DNA from: Caulobacter sp. FWC26
GTDB taxonomy: Bacteria; Pseudomonadota; Alphaproteobacteria; Caulobacterales; Caulobacteraceae
NCBI RefSeq assembly: GCF_002742645.2
Contig: NZ_CP033875.1
Coordinates: 2,644,001 to 2,708,000, forward strand
Direction of reading: 5' to 3'
DNA: 64,000 nt
The notes under the pieces are model-generated. The model worked only from the letters and a program-made list of their open reading frames with translations, was not told where the DNA came from and made no database searches. Position 1 is the stretch's first letter. Every line of letters begins with the position of its first letter. Positions 43,271-53,139 of the stretch are shown one piece after another. A program made the translations under genes and the position numbers.

Positions 43271-43705
43271 TTAGCCCGCGCGACGCAACTCCGTCGGCTT
43301 GGGATCGGCAGGCAACTGCGGAAAGAGCCAGATCAGCTCTGGATGCCGGTCGACCAAGTGCGCGAAAGGCTTGCGGATTCTCGGCGTTAGCGCCGGGTTC
43401 TTAACGCACATCGCTACGACTAGAGCGGCCGTCGTGCGCAGGGTCGGGTTGCGCAAACTGGCCCGCTGATCTTCCAGGCGCTTACGATAGCGCGAGCCGT
43501 GGTCTGTTGGCGGTAGTTCGGCCATCGCCCGATCGATGTCGCGCAGGGTCTCGGCAATCGCTTCGGCTAGGCCGATCTCCAGGGCCAGGCTCAGAAATTC
43601 ACCCTCGATACGCGACACGTCTGGCACTCCCCGACTGGCCCCACGATGGACCACCCGAGCGGCCCTTCGCGCTGCGACGCGGCGTCGCAAGACCCGTGGT
43701 TTCAC
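43271..43705 (-). CDS. Hypothetical protein
   Basis: 144 residues as drawn from a GTG; a GTG at 43627 (VPDVSRIEGEFLSLALE) gives a shorter form that lacks the arginine-rich start and may be the real one. Helical, with LAEAIAETLRDIDRAMAEL and the proline-containing tail LVDRHPELIWLFPQLPADP. No domain recognised. It lies between the proline-rich gene and dinB and points away from dinB, so the LexA box at 43735 is in the intergenic region shared by both. Confidence 0.5.
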   Translation of the reverse strand: MKPRVLRRRVAARRAARVVHRGASRGVPDVSRIEGEFLSLALEIGLAEAIAETLRDIDRAMAELPPTDHGSRYRKRLEDQRASLRNPTLRTTAALVVAMCVKNPALTPRIRKPFAHLVDRHPELIWLFPQLPADPKPTELRRAG

Positions 43706-43734
43706 CCGATCTCAGCCGCCCGCTCAAGGAGAAA

Positions 43735-43749
43735 GTTCGCGTTTCGTTC
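43735..43749 (+). promoter_or_regulatory. LexA (SOS) box upstream of dinB
   Basis: GTTC-GCGTTTC-GTTC, exact consensus, ending 24 nt before the dinB ATG. The first bases of the divergent hypothetical gene lie 30 nt away on the other side. Confidence 0.85.
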
Positions 43750-43773
43750 ACAGGGTGTTAGCTTGCTGGGGAC

Positions 43774-44844
43774 ATGGACTCGCCGCCTCGCAAAATCATC
43801 CATATCGACATGGACGCCTTCTATGCGTCGGTCGAACAGCGCGATGATCCCAGCCTTAAGGGCAAGCCCCTCGCCGTTGGCCACGGGGCACGGCGCGGGG
43901 TGGTCGCGGCCGCCAGCTATGAGGCCCGACGGTTCGGTGTGCGATCGGCCATGCCGTCAACCACGGCCCTACGCAAATGCCCGCAGCTCGTCTTCGTGCC
44001 GCCTCGGTTCGAGGTCTACAAATCTGTTTCGCGCCAGATCCACGAGATCTTCGCTGACTTCACCGACCTGATCGAACCGCTGTCGCTGGACGAGGCCTAT
44101 CTCGACGTCACCGCCGACAAGGCCGGCGTCGGCAGCGCCACCGAGACCGCGCGGCAGATCCGGGCGCGCATCCTGGCCGAGACGGGCCTCACCGCCTCGG
44201 CGGGCATCTCCTACAACAAGTTCTTGGCCAAGATGGCTAGCGACCAGAACAAGCCCAACGGCCAGTTCCTGGTCGCGCCTGGCCGGGGCCAAGCCTTCGT
44301 GGCTACCTTGCCGATCGGCCGTTTCTACGGCGTAGGCGAAGTCACCGAGCGCAAGATGAAGGCGCTGGACATCGAGACCGGCGAGGACCTCTACAATCAG
44401 ACCCTGGACTTCCTTGTTCACCACTTCCGCAACAGCGGAGCATGGTTCTACGGGATCGCCCGCGGTGTCGACGAGCGCCCGGTCAATCCCGATCGCGAGC
44501 GCAAGTCCTCAGGCTCGGAGACGACCTTCGAGACCGACCTCACCGATCCCGATCTCATTGAGACCGAGATCGCCGCCTTGGCCGACAAGGTGTTCGGCTG
44601 GTGCGAAAAGACCCAGGCGTTTGGGCGCACAGCGACGGTGAAGATCAAGTATGCCGACTTCGAGCAGGCCACGCGGCGGCGCTCTTTGCCCAACGTCATC
44701 GCTGACGCGACGACCCTGAAAGGCGTGGCCCAGGATCTGGTGCGATCAGTGTACCCTTTGCGCGCGGGCGTGCGATTGTTGGGCGTGACCGTGTCGAGCT
44801 TCGCTCCGGCCCCGATCGAGGCCCAGGCCACCCTACCCGTCTAG
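43774..44844 (+). CDS. dinB: DNA polymerase IV (Y family)
   Basis: 356 residues. Translesion polymerase. Catalytic carboxylates are visible: Asp12 in IIHIDMDAFYASVEQ, and Asp106/Glu107 in LSLDEAYLDV; the palm motif SAGISYNKFLAKMASDQNKPNG and the little-finger domain (WFYGIARGVDERPVNPDRERKSSGSETTFETDL) are present. No beta-clamp motif can be fixed at the C-terminus (it ends APIEAQATLPV). A LexA box 24 nt upstream predicts SOS induction. Dispersed relatives exist in core genomes; this copy is island-borne. Confidence 0.96.
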   Translation: MDSPPRKIIHIDMDAFYASVEQRDDPSLKGKPLAVGHGARRGVVAAASYEARRFGVRSAMPSTTALRKCPQLVFVPPRFEVYKSVSRQIHEIFADFTDLIEPLSLDEAYLDVTADKAGVGSATETARQIRARILAETGLTASAGISYNKFLAKMASDQNKPNGQFLVAPGRGQAFVATLPIGRFYGVGEVTERKMKALDIETGEDLYNQTLDFLVHHFRNSGAWFYGIARGVDERPVNPDRERKSSGSETTFETDLTDPDLIETEIAALADKVFGWCEKTQAFGRTATVKIKYADFEQATRRRSLPNVIADATTLKGVAQDLVRSVYPLRAGVRLLGVTVSSFAPAPIEAQATLPV

Positions 44845-44889
44845 CCTCGGACCGTAGGCGTTCGTCATCGTGGCGCTATAAACCTCCCA

Positions 44890-45267
44890 ATGACGCAGCC
44901 GCCGAACCCCGAATTGGAACCGATCGACTACTGGCGGGCCGTATCTCGCCGCGGCGTCCTGGCGCTTGGTTTCTGCGTGCGACGCGAAGTCGAGGGCCCC
45001 GTGCTGGTCGCTGAACTGACCGGGCCGCTGGACGGTTGGACGCGCCGCGCGGCGCTCGCCGCGATTGCGGTGCATCAGGATGTCACCGCAACGCGTGACC
45101 TGCCCTTGATCGCCGCGCACGCCGTATTGATCATGGCCTTGGAGCGGAGCGCAGCCGTCACCGCCCTGGCCGCCTACCAGGACCTTCTTGCCGGTGCGCT
45201 ATGGCGCGCCATCGAGGCGGACCCGGCGCGCCAGATCGAGGCCTTGAGCCAGGGCGAGCCGTCCTAG
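44890..45267 (+). CDS. Hypothetical protein
   Basis: 125 residues from ATG 44890. MTQPPNPELEPIDYWRAVSRR is followed by alpha-helical sequence with ALAAIAVHQDVTATRDLPLIAAHAVLIMALERSAAVTALAAYQDLLAG and ends with ALSQGEPS. No domain recognised. It is 45 nt downstream of dinB on the same strand and 21 nt upstream of the protease-like gene, so an operon with dinB is possible. Confidence 0.6.
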   Translation: MTQPPNPELEPIDYWRAVSRRGVLALGFCVRREVEGPVLVAELTGPLDGWTRRAALAAIAVHQDVTATRDLPLIAAHAVLIMALERSAAVTALAAYQDLLAGALWRAIEADPARQIEALSQGEPS

Positions 45268-45288
45268 CCAGCACTCAGGAGAGACCGC

Positions 45289-46155
45289 TTGGACATGACT
45301 GAGGACCAAGTCGGATCGCAAATCGCAATCCCGACGATGAAGTCGCTCTACATCGAAATGTTCCGGGGCGAGCTGAAGCTGGCGTCCGGCACCGGCTTCC
45401 TGGCGGCAAACGACCGGCAGTCGCACTGCGCTTTCATCACCAACCGGCACAACGTCACCGGGCGCGACCAGGATTCTGGACAGTGCCTGCACAGCCAGGG
45501 CGCCGAGCCGGACGCCATCGTCATCCATTTCCATAAGGCCGGCCATGTCGGGGAATGGGTTGAAATCCGCCTGCCGTTGTTTCGGGACGACGGCACGCCG
45601 TATTGGATCGAGCACCCTCGTCTCGGCGCAGCGGCCGATCTGGTGGCGCTGAACCTTAGTTGGGGCGGCGACGTCAGCAAATACGCGTACTACATGGACC
45701 TAGATCTGGATCGGGCGGGGATTTACGTCGGCCCCGCAGACACCGTCAGCGTCATCGGTTTTCCCTTCGGACAGTCGTCGTTCGGCCGGTTTCCAATTTG
45801 GGCGACCGGTTTTCTGGCTCAGGAGCTGGAGCTGATTACGCCGGACAACCCGGTGTTCCTTGTCGACTGTCGCGCGCGGAGAGGCCAATCGGGTTCGGCG
45901 GTGATCTCCTATCGCACCGGAACCTACCGCACGCGCCGAGCGGACGGCGCTTTGTCATCGGTCATGAGCGGCGCGTCTGTCTGGGAATTCCTGGGCATCT
46001 ATTCAGGCCGCCTCAACCCGGAATCCGACCTCGGCAGGGTTTGGCATGTCACCGCGGTCAGGGACGTCCTGGATGCGGCCCACCAGGACCAAGTACGACG
46101 CGAGGCGGCCGCCGCGCTCGCAGCCCCATCCAAAGACGCTCCAGCCTCCGTCTAG
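45289..46155 (+). CDS. Trypsin-like serine protease domain protein
   Basis: 288 residues. The chymotrypsin-like fold can be read: GTGFLAAND, catalytic His in AFITNRHNVTGRD, Asp in AADLVALNLSWGG and Ser in RRGQSGSAVISYR, so the triad looks complete. No signal peptide, so it acts in the cytoplasm unless another export route exists. I start at TTG 45289 because AGGAGA is 6 nt upstream; an ATG at 45295 is the alternative. Trypsin-like proteins of this kind are also found in bacterial defence islands, but no partner is recognised here. Confidence 0.78.
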   Translation: MDMTEDQVGSQIAIPTMKSLYIEMFRGELKLASGTGFLAANDRQSHCAFITNRHNVTGRDQDSGQCLHSQGAEPDAIVIHFHKAGHVGEWVEIRLPLFRDDGTPYWIEHPRLGAAADLVALNLSWGGDVSKYAYYMDLDLDRAGIYVGPADTVSVIGFPFGQSSFGRFPIWATGFLAQELELITPDNPVFLVDCRARRGQSGSAVISYRTGTYRTRRADGALSSVMSGASVWEFLGIYSGRLNPESDLGRVWHVTAVRDVLDAAHQDQVRREAAAALAAPSKDAPASV

Positions 46156-46364
46156 CGCATCGTCCAGGGGCGGATCGCCAGGACGGCCAGCGTGAAGAGG
46201 CCGATGAAGAGGCCAGGCAAGAACCACGGCTCGGTCTTGCCCTCGATCATCTGAACCAAGCTGGTGAGCACAACCGTCGGCATCACCGCCCCGACCAGAC
46301 AGACTGCCCAGCCCTCCCACTCGTAAAACCTTGGGCGCTGTCGGGGCTCGTCATCATCATCCAT
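46152..46364 (-). CDS. Small membrane protein
   Basis: 70 residues. MDDDDEPRQRPRFYEWEGW is an acidic/basic cytoplasmic start, followed by two hydrophobic segments (AVCLVGAVMPTVVLTSLV and FLPGLFIGLFTLAVLAI), so it is predicted to be a two-helix inner-membrane protein. It overlaps the protease stop by 4 nt in convergent orientation. No family recognised. Confidence 0.6.
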   Translation of the reverse strand: MDDDDEPRQRPRFYEWEGWAVCLVGAVMPTVVLTSLVQMIEGKTEPWFLPGLFIGLFTLAVLAIRPWTMR

Positions 46365-46564
46365 CAGCCACCTCCGACCACGACCCTAACGCGCATGGCC
46401 AGGCTTGGCGACCGCAGGCGGCGCCGCTTCTGGCCACGCTTACGTCAGCTTCGGTCGTCCCCGAAAAATTTCGATTCCGCTCAAACCCTTGTGGCGATTG
46501 GACCTTGGGCCGGGCGCGCGCCTGCGCCGCACCGATGGCCCCGTTGACTCCGAAACGGCAACAA

Positions 46565-46579
46565 GAACAAAGCTAGAAC
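46565..46579 (+). promoter_or_regulatory. LexA (SOS) box upstream of imuA
   Basis: GAAC-AAAGCTA-GAAC, the reverse-complement form of GTTC-N7-GTTC, ending 17 nt before the imuA ATG. It runs into a 14-bp perfect palindrome GAACGAATTCGTTC (46576-46589). Confidence 0.82.
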
Positions 46580-46596
46580 GAATTCGTTCTCTTGCC

Positions 46597-47364
46597 ATGA
46601 TCTCATCCTCATCCCCCGCCGCGCTCGACGCGCTCCGTCGCAAGGTTCGCGCCCTGGAAGCCCAGGATCGCGTCACCCGCGCGGTGTTGCCGTTCGGCGT
46701 CCAACCCTTGGACGCGCGCCTGCCCGGCGGCGGCCTGGCGCTCGGGGCGCTGCACGAAGTGGTTGGCGGCGCCGAGGAAGCGCTCTACGGCGCGACGGCG
46801 GCCAAGTTCGCCGCCGGCATCCTGGCCCGAGCGCAGGGCGAGGTTCTCTGGTGCCGGCGGCAAGCGGACCTCTTCGCCCCCTCCCTGGCCCAGGCCGGCC
46901 TGCCGCCACAGCGGGTGATCTTCGCCGACGCCGGCGACGAGGCCGGCGTGCTGGCCGCCATGGAGGAAGGTCTGCGCTGGCCGGGCTTGGCCGGGGTGAT
47001 CGGCGAGGTCGGCAAGCTCTCGATGACCGCCTCGCGGCGCCTGCAGCTGGCGGCCGAGAAGAGCGGCCAGATCGCCATCGCGGTCCGAAGGTGGCGACGG
47101 ATCGCCGACGCGGCCGACCTCGGCCAGCCGACAGCGGCCGAGACGCGGTGGCGGGTCTCGCCCCTGCCCTCCTCGCCACTTCCGCCTTCCGTTCCTGGCG
47201 TGGGTCGTCCCCGCTGGTTTCTCGAACTCCTCCGCTGCAAGGCCGGCGACGCCTTCGACATCGAGCTAGAAGCCTGTGACGCAAAGGGTCATCTCCGTCT
47301 TCCTGCCCCGCTGGCCCACCGACCGGCTGGCCCGTTTGCAGGGCAAGAGCGCGCCATCGCCTGA
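46597..47364 (+). CDS. imuA: ImuA, RecA/SulA-like SOS mutagenesis protein
   Basis: 255 residues. The family sits first in the imuA-imuB-dnaE2 mutagenesis operon. Recognisable segments are RVTRAVLPFGVQPLDARLPGGGLALGALHEV, GEVLWCRRQADLFAPSLAQAGL, RVIFADAGDEAGVLAAMEEGL and SMTASRRLQLAAEKSGQIAIAVRRW, the RecA-related core without a complete Walker A. The start is set by the ATG at 46597, 17 nt after the LexA box. Its end overlaps imuB by 89 nt, which is typical. ImuA is needed, with ImuB, for damage-induced mutagenesis in Caulobacter. Confidence 0.95.
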   Translation: MISSSSPAALDALRRKVRALEAQDRVTRAVLPFGVQPLDARLPGGGLALGALHEVVGGAEEALYGATAAKFAAGILARAQGEVLWCRRQADLFAPSLAQAGLPPQRVIFADAGDEAGVLAAMEEGLRWPGLAGVIGEVGKLSMTASRRLQLAAEKSGQIAIAVRRWRRIADAADLGQPTAAETRWRVSPLPSSPLPPSVPGVGRPRWFLELLRCKAGDAFDIELEACDAKGHLRLPAPLAHRPAGPFAGQERAIA

Positions 47365-48799
47365 CACGCCGATCGTTATGGTCGGACGGGTCGGTCGCCG
47401 GCGCGCGGTCGCGCACATGAACCTTGCCGCCGCCAAGACCGGCCTTCGGTTTGGCCAGGCCGTCGCCCACGCCACGGCCCTGGTCCCCGGCCTCGTGCTC
47501 CATGATCTCGACGTCGAGGGCGACAACGCCGCCCTCCAGCGCTTGGCGCTCTGGGCCCAGCGGCTCTACTCGCCGACAGTGGCGGCTGATCCGCCCGACG
47601 GCCTAGTCATCGACGCCACAGGCTGCGCGCATCTCTTCGGTGGGGAAGAGAAGATGCTGATCGACCTGCGCCGGCGCCTCGCCAAGGCCGGCTACGCCGC
47701 CACGGTCGCGATCGCCGACAGCTGGGGCGGCGCCCACGCGCTGGCCCGTTATTCCCGGCGCTCGGTGTTCGTCGTGCCGCCCGGCGGCCTGGGCGTGCAG
47801 CTCAAGGACCTGCCGGTCGCAGCGCTGCGCCTGCAGCCGGAGACCGTCCAGGCCCTGGCTAAGCCGGGCTTCGACACCATTGGCGAGTTGGAGGCCACGG
47901 CCAAGGGTCCGTTGGCCCATCGCTTCGGGATGGAGCCGATCCGCCGGCTCGACCAGGCCCATGCCCGTGAGCGCGAGCCGATCGAGCCGGTCTTCGCGCC
48001 CGAGACCCCACGCGCGGCCAAGATCTTCGCCGAACCGATCGGTGCGCCCGAGACCATGGCCCGCTACTTGACCGAGCTGACCGTCGAACTCTGCGCCACG
48101 CTTGAAGCTCTAACGCTCGGGGCCAAGACGATCGATGCCTGGTTCTACCGGGTCGACAACCGCGTCGAGAGCGCCCGCATCGGCCTCTCCGCCCCGGCAC
48201 GCGACGCTCGTCGGCTGGCCAAGTTGCTTTGCGAAAAGCTGGAGAAGGTCGATCCGGGCTTCGGCGTCGACAAGATGGTCCTGGCCGCGTCTAACGCTGA
48301 GCCGCTGGCCTACAGCCAAGACGATGTGCTGGGCGGCAAACGCACCGCCGATCTGTCGGGCTTGATCGACACGCTGCGGGTGCGCCTCGGCGCGGAGGCG
48401 GTCTACCGCCTGGCCAGCACCGAGAGCGACTTGCCTGAACGAAGCGTGCGCAAGGCGCCCGCCGGCGAGACGCCGGCCGCCTTCTCCTGGCCCGTCGACT
48501 GGCCTCGGCCGACCCGGTTCTTTCCCCGTCCCGAGCCGATCGAGACGGTGGCCCTACTCCCCGACCAACCGCCGGCGTCGTTCACCTGGCGCGGCGTGCG
48601 TCGGCGGGTCCGCCGCGCCGACGGCCCCGAGCGGGTGTTCGGCGAGTGGTGGAAGGCGGACGCCGAGCTGGCCCGCTCCAGAGACTACTTCCAGGTCGAG
48701 GACGACGGCGGCGAGCGCTACTGGATCTATCGCGACGGCGACGGCGAGGACGCCGCCACCGGCAGCCAGCGCTGGTTCATGGCCGGGGTGTTCGGATGA
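47276..48799 (+). CDS. imuB: ImuB, catalytically inactive Y-family polymerase-like adaptor
   Basis: 507 residues from a GTG that overlaps imuA. The N-terminal Y-family fold ([69 protein letters not shown]) lacks the acidic catalytic residues of DinB (compare DMD and DE there), as in all ImuB proteins. The C-terminal half interacts with DnaE2 and the beta clamp; a typical clamp motif could not be picked by eye. ImuB bridges DnaE2 to the replication fork during translesion synthesis. Its stop overlaps the dnaE2 ATG (ATGA). Confidence 0.94.
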   Translation: MTQRVISVFLPRWPTDRLARLQGKSAPSPDTPIVMVGRVGRRRAVAHMNLAAAKTGLRFGQAVAHATALVPGLVLHDLDVEGDNAALQRLALWAQRLYSPTVAADPPDGLVIDATGCAHLFGGEEKMLIDLRRRLAKAGYAATVAIADSWGGAHALARYSRRSVFVVPPGGLGVQLKDLPVAALRLQPETVQALAKPGFDTIGELEATAKGPLAHRFGMEPIRRLDQAHAREREPIEPVFAPETPRAAKIFAEPIGAPETMARYLTELTVELCATLEALTLGAKTIDAWFYRVDNRVESARIGLSAPARDARRLAKLLCEKLEKVDPGFGVDKMVLAASNAEPLAYSQDDVLGGKRTADLSGLIDTLRVRLGAEAVYRLASTESDLPERSVRKAPAGETPAAFSWPVDWPRPTRFFPRPEPIETVALLPDQPPASFTWRGVRRRVRRADGPERVFGEWWKADAELARSRDYFQVEDDGGERYWIYRDGDGEDAATGSQRWFMAGVFG

Positions 48800-51700
48800 A
48801 CTCACCCGGACAAGCACCTGAAGATCTTGGCGAATATGTCGAGCTCCAATGCGCCTCGCACTTTTCGCTGCTACGCGGGGCGTCGTCCCCGGGCGAGCTG
48901 TTCGACGAGGCCGCTCGGCTAGGCTACCGGGCGCTGGCCATTTGCGATCGCAACAGCCTGGCTGGCCTGGTGCGCGCCCACATCGCCGCCAAGGAAACCG
49001 GGGTTCGGCTGATCGTCGGCTGCGAGTTGGTCCTGCGCGACCGCATGACGATCGTGGTCTTGCCCACAGACCGCCCCGCCTACAGCCGCCTTTCGCGGAT
49101 GCTGTCCTTGGGGAAGACCCGCGCAGGCAAGGGCGGCTGCGACCTTGATCTCACCGATCTCGCCGCCCACGCCGAGGGGCTGATCGCGATCCTCGTGCCC
49201 GAGGACGCCGACGAGACCACCGCCCAGCAGCTCCACAAGCTCGCGTACATTTTCGGCCCGGACGCCCATGTCGCCCTGACCTTGCGCCGGCGTCCTGGCG
49301 ACGCGCTGCGGCTCTATGAGCTTGAACAGATGGCCCTGGCGGCCGGCGTCACCCCGGTGGTCACCAACCGGGTGCTGTTCCATGAGAAGGAACGGCGACT
49401 GCTGCAGGACGTCGTCACCTGCATCCGCGAAGGGACCACGATCGACGACGTCGGCTTCAAGCGCGACCGGCACGCCGACCGCTACCTGAAAACCCCGGCC
49501 GAAATCCTGCGCCTCTTCCCACGCCACCGCGCCGCCGTCGCCGCGTCGGTAGCGATCGCGCAGCGCTGCCGGTTCTCGCTGTCCGAGCTCAGCTACCAGT
49601 ATCCGCGTGAAGTGGTCGCCGACGGTGAGACCGCCCAGCAGACTCTGGAGCGCCTGACGTGGGAAGGCGCGGCCCACCGTTTTCCCGACGGCCTGACGCC
49701 GGAGGTCCGCCGGATCCTTCAGCATGAGCTGCAGCTTATCGGGCAGCTGGGCTATGCGCCCTACTTCCTGACCGTCAATTCGATCGTCCGCTATTCCAAG
49801 AGCCAGGACATCCTCTGCCAGGGCCGCGGCTCGGCCGCCAATTCGGCGGTCTGCTACGTGCTGGGCATCACCAGCATCGACCCCGAGCGCAACGACCTGC
49901 TGTTCGAGCGCTTCGTCAGCGCCGAGCGCGACGAGCCGCCGGACATCGATGTCGATTTCGAGCACGCCCGACGCGAGACGGTGATGCAATGGATCTTCGA
50001 AACCTATGGCCGCCATCGCTCGGCGATCGTCGCGGTCGTCCAGCGCTTTCGGCCGCGCGGCGCGGTGCGTGACGTCGGCAAGGTCCTGGGCCTGCCCGAG
50101 GACATGACCAAGGGGCTCTCCAGCCAGATCTGGAGCTTTTCCCGCGAGGACATCGAAGAAAAGCACGCCCGCGACATGGGCCTCGATCTTTCCGACCGGC
50201 GCCTCCGCCTGACCCTGGAGCTGGCCCAGGTGCTGCTCAACACCCCGCGCCATTTTGGCCAGCACCCTGGCGGCTTCGTCCTGACCCATGACCGCCTGGA
50301 CGAGCTCGTCCCGATCGAGCCGGCGCGAATGAAGGATCGCCAGATCATCGAGTGGGACAAGGACGACATCGACGAGCTGAAGTTCATGAAGGTCGATGTG
50401 CTGGGCCTGGGGATGATGACCTGCCTCAAGCGCGGCCTGGACCTACTCAAGGACGCCAAGGGGATCGCGCTCGATCTTGCGACCATTCCGCCCGAGGATC
50501 CGCGCACCTACGCGATGATCCGCAGGGCCGACACCCTGGGCGTTTTCCAGATCGAGAGCCGCGCGCAGATGGCCATGCTGCCACGCCTCAAGCCCCGCTC
50601 GTTCTACGACCTGGTCATCGAGGTGGCGATCGTGCGTCCCGGCCCGATCCAGGGCGACATGGTCCATCCCTATCTGCGCCGCCGCGAAGGCAAGGAGCCT
50701 GTGACCTTCCCCAAGCCCGAGCTGGAAAAGGTGCTGGGCAAGACCTTGGGCGTGCCGCTCTTCCAGGAGCAGGCTATGCGGGTGGCCATCGAGTGCGCCG
50801 GCTTCACGCCCGGCGAGGCCGACCAGCTGCGCCGGGCGATGGCCACCTTCAAGTTCACCGGCGGGGTCAGCCACTTCAAGGACAAGCTGGTCGGCGGCAT
50901 GGTCGAGCGCGGCTATCCGCTGGAATTTGCCGAACAGACCTTCACCCAGCTGGAGGGCTTCGGGTCCTACGGCTTTCCCGAAAGCCATGCCGCTAGTTTT
51001 GCGCTCCTGGCCTACGCCTCGTCCTGGCTCAAATGCCACCACCCCGATGTCTTCTGCGCGGCCCTTCTCAACAGCCAGCCGATGGGCTTTTACCAACCGG
51101 CCCAGATCGTCAGGGACGCTATCGAGCACGGCGTCGAAGTGCGACCGATCTGCATCAATGCCTCGCGCTGGGACTGCATCCTGGAGGAGACCTCGGACGG
51201 GTCGCTGGCCGTGCGTCTGGGTCTGCGGATGGTGCGCAAGCTGTCCGAACTCGACGCCGCACGCCTCGTTATGGCCCGCGCGGAAGAGCCCTATGGATCG
51301 ATCGACGAGGTCTGGCGTCGCGCGCAGATCGGCCCTGGCGCCCTCTCGCGCCTGGCCGAAGCCGACGCTTTTCGGCCAAGCCTTGGCCTTGCCCGACGCG
51401 AAGCGGGTTGGAAGATCAAAGGCCTGCGTGATGTCGCCCTGCCCCTGTTTGATCAGGCCAAGGCGCCGGAGCTGAATGAGCCAGCCCCGGCGCTGAAGGC
51501 CATGACCGAGGGGCGCGAGATCGTCGAGGACTATGGCCACGTGGGCCTGAGCTTACGCCGCCATCCCTTGGCGCTGCTACGCGAAGAACTTGCCGCCCAG
51601 GGCTACCGCCCCTGCCAGGCCGCCGCCAGCGGTCGCGATCGCCAGTTCATCAAGACGGCAGGCCTGGTGCTGGTGCGCCAGATGCCGGGCACCGCCAAGG

Positions 51701-51960
51701 GCGTGATGTTCATGACCCTCGAGGATGAGAGTGGCGTTTCCAACCTCGTGATCTGGAAGACGCTCTACGAAAAGCAGCGCCGAGTGGCCCTTTCGGCCCA
51801 TCTGCTCGGCGTCGAGGGCTACATCCAGCGCGAAGGCGATGTCGTCCACCTGGTCGCCTACAAGCTCCATGACCTCGGCGCGGTCCTGTCGCACCTGCAG
51901 GATCGCGGCGCCGACGCCGGCGATCTTTCCTGGGCCCGCCGCAGCCGCAATTTCTGTTGA
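48796..51960 (+). CDS. dnaE2: Error-prone DNA polymerase III alpha subunit DnaE2
   Basis: 1054 residues. The N-terminal PHP domain begins [19 protein letters not shown] and includes [21 protein letters not shown]; the palm holds the [17 protein letters not shown] block and the [13 protein letters not shown] catalytic aspartates, and [28 protein letters not shown] is in the fingers; the tail has the OB fold ([16 protein letters not shown]). It synthesises past lesions with ImuA/ImuB. The frame extends upstream but overlaps imuB; the ATG overlapping the imuB stop is the start. AlkB follows 8 nt later. Confidence 0.97.
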   Translation: MNSPGQAPEDLGEYVELQCASHFSLLRGASSPGELFDEAARLGYRALAICDRNSLAGLVRAHIAAKETGVRLIVGCELVLRDRMTIVVLPTDRPAYSRLSRMLSLGKTRAGKGGCDLDLTDLAAHAEGLIAILVPEDADETTAQQLHKLAYIFGPDAHVALTLRRRPGDALRLYELEQMALAAGVTPVVTNRVLFHEKERRLLQDVVTCIREGTTIDDVGFKRDRHADRYLKTPAEILRLFPRHRAAVAASVAIAQRCRFSLSELSYQYPREVVADGETAQQTLERLTWEGAAHRFPDGLTPEVRRILQHELQLIGQLGYAPYFLTVNSIVRYSKSQDILCQGRGSAANSAVCYVLGITSIDPERNDLLFERFVSAERDEPPDIDVDFEHARRETVMQWIFETYGRHRSAIVAVVQRFRPRGAVRDVGKVLGLPEDMTKGLSSQIWSFSREDIEEKHARDMGLDLSDRRLRLTLELAQVLLNTPRHFGQHPGGFVLTHDRLDELVPIEPARMKDRQIIEWDKDDIDELKFMKVDVLGLGMMTCLKRGLDLLKDAKGIALDLATIPPEDPRTYAMIRRADTLGVFQIESRAQMAMLPRLKPRSFYDLVIEVAIVRPGPIQGDMVHPYLRRREGKEPVTFPKPELEKVLGKTLGVPLFQEQAMRVAIECAGFTPGEADQLRRAMATFKFTGGVSHFKDKLVGGMVERGYPLEFAEQTFTQLEGFGSYGFPESHAASFALLAYASSWLKCHHPDVFCAALLNSQPMGFYQPAQIVRDAIEHGVEVRPICINASRWDCILEETSDGSLAVRLGLRMVRKLSELDAARLVMARAEEPYGSIDEVWRRAQIGPGALSRLAEADAFRPSLGLARREAGWKIKGLRDVALPLFDQAKAPELNEPAPALKAMTEGREIVEDYGHVGLSLRRHPLALLREELAAQGYRPCQAAASGRDRQFIKTAGLVLVRQMPGTAKGVMFMTLEDESGVSNLVIWKTLYEKQRRVALSAHLLGVEGYIQREGDVVHLVAYKLHDLGAVLSHLQDRGADAGDLSWARRSRNFC

Positions 51961-51968
51961 GGCGCGCG

Positions 51969-52553
51969 ATGATCGACACCCAACCCTTGCTCTTCGACCT
52001 TCCTCTCGCGCCCAAGACGCCCTTGCCGGAAGGCTTTCGCTATAAGGCCGAGCTGATTGACGCGGCCGAGGAACGCGAGCTCGTCGCTAGCTTCCAGGAC
52101 CTGCCGTTCAAGGCCTATGAGCATCTGGGCTATTTCGGAAATCGCCGCATCGCCGGCTTTGGCTGGCGGCAGGACGAGAGCGGCCGGATGGTGGAAACCG
52201 GCGAGCCCATCCCCGACCTGCTCCTGCCGTTGCTGGACAAGGTGGCGGCCTTCACGGGCCTAGCGCGCGACAGCTTCCGCCATGCCCTGGTCACCGAGTA
52301 TTCGCCGGGCGCGGGGATCGGCTGGCATCGCGACCGGCCGCCGGCCGTGGCGATCGCGGGGGTTTCACTCTTGTCGCCCTGTCATTTCCGCCTGAGGCGC
52401 AAGGCCGGCGACCGCTGGGATCGCGCGTCGATCATCGCCTCGCCACGCTCGGCCTATCTGATGGCCGGTCCGGCGCGTAGCGACTGGCAGCACAGCATCC
52501 CCGCGCTCGAGGCCCTGCGCTATTCGGTGACGTTTCGGACCGTGCGGCGCTAG
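51969..52553 (+). CDS. alkB: AlkB-like Fe(II)/2-oxoglutarate dioxygenase (alkylation repair)
   Basis: 194 residues. It oxidatively removes methyl groups from N1-A and N3-C. The metal and cosubstrate residues are visible: His120-x-Asp122 (GWHRDRP), His175 (SDWQHSIP), and Arg184/Arg190 (LRYSVTFRTV). Glycine-rich HALVTEYSPGAGIGWH matches the human ALKBH2/3-like branch. It starts 8 nt after dnaE2, so it is probably the fourth gene of the SOS operon imuA-imuB-dnaE2-alkB; that linkage is a feature worth noting. The frame could start at TTG 51957. Confidence 0.93.
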   Translation: MIDTQPLLFDLPLAPKTPLPEGFRYKAELIDAAEERELVASFQDLPFKAYEHLGYFGNRRIAGFGWRQDESGRMVETGEPIPDLLLPLLDKVAAFTGLARDSFRHALVTEYSPGAGIGWHRDRPPAVAIAGVSLLSPCHFRLRRKAGDRWDRASIIASPRSAYLMAGPARSDWQHSIPALEALRYSVTFRTVRR

Positions 52554-52927
52554 ACGCGCCAGCTGACGAGGAACGTCTCGATCAAGGCCTTGGCCAGGTC
52601 TTCGAAGCGCGCGGCGGCCGCGACTGGAACGCGTGCGGTCAAGCCGCCCGGGAACTTAGCCAGCGCGCCGCCGGTCAGAGCGATTATCAGTTCAAGCTGG
52701 GGGCGCGCGTCGCGAACCTCCCCATCCGGACCAATACCCGAGACCTTGGCTTCGGCGGGAATGGCGAACTCGTAGGTGACGACTTTGCTGGCGGCTGCGG
52801 CATGGGCCAGGAAGCGCTCGCGGCGCTCGGCGACGCCCTCCAGATCGAGGATCTCCGCGCTCGTTTCGACCGTCAGGTCCTCGGCGAACGGCAGGAGCGC
52901 GGCCTTCGCCGTGGATCGCGTGTGCAT
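52550..52927 (-). CDS. Hypothetical protein
   Basis: 125 residues. It overlaps the alkB stop by 4 nt, convergent. MHTRSTAKAALLPFAEDLTVETSAEILD begins an alpha/beta pattern, with EFAIPAEAKVSGIGPDGEVRDARPQLELIIALTGGALAKFPGGLTARV as strands and ARFEDLAKALIETFLVSW as a final helix. No domain recognised. The 200 nt upstream carry only a near-miss to a LexA box, which I do not count. Confidence 0.55.
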   Translation of the reverse strand: MHTRSTAKAALLPFAEDLTVETSAEILDLEGVAERRERFLAHAAAASKVVTYEFAIPAEAKVSGIGPDGEVRDARPQLELIIALTGGALAKFPGGLTARVPVAAAARFEDLAKALIETFLVSWRV

Positions 52928-53139
52928 GCCCCAGATATGGGAACGCCCCGTGAATTTTCGAGAGGTTGGCCGGCCCGCGGGCGCTAGAGGGCGAACACGA
53001 CGGACCGGCTTTCCCGCCCGCCAAACTCAAGCGGCGGACGGTATTCTAGCGCCAGACGGGCCGGCCAAGTTTCACACCGGCCAATGCGGCAGAATCCTTT
53101 CGCCATGCGAAGCGTTGTCTTGGCGCCAGGAGATTTCCC

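Noticed and set aside
48919..50289. 456-residue minus-strand open frame inside dnaE2
   Set aside because: DnaE2 motifs on the plus strand are unambiguous; this is a shadow.
52930..52944. Near LexA box GAAC-N7-GAAT before the 125-residue gene at 52550
   Set aside because: One key base differs from the consensus; not counted.
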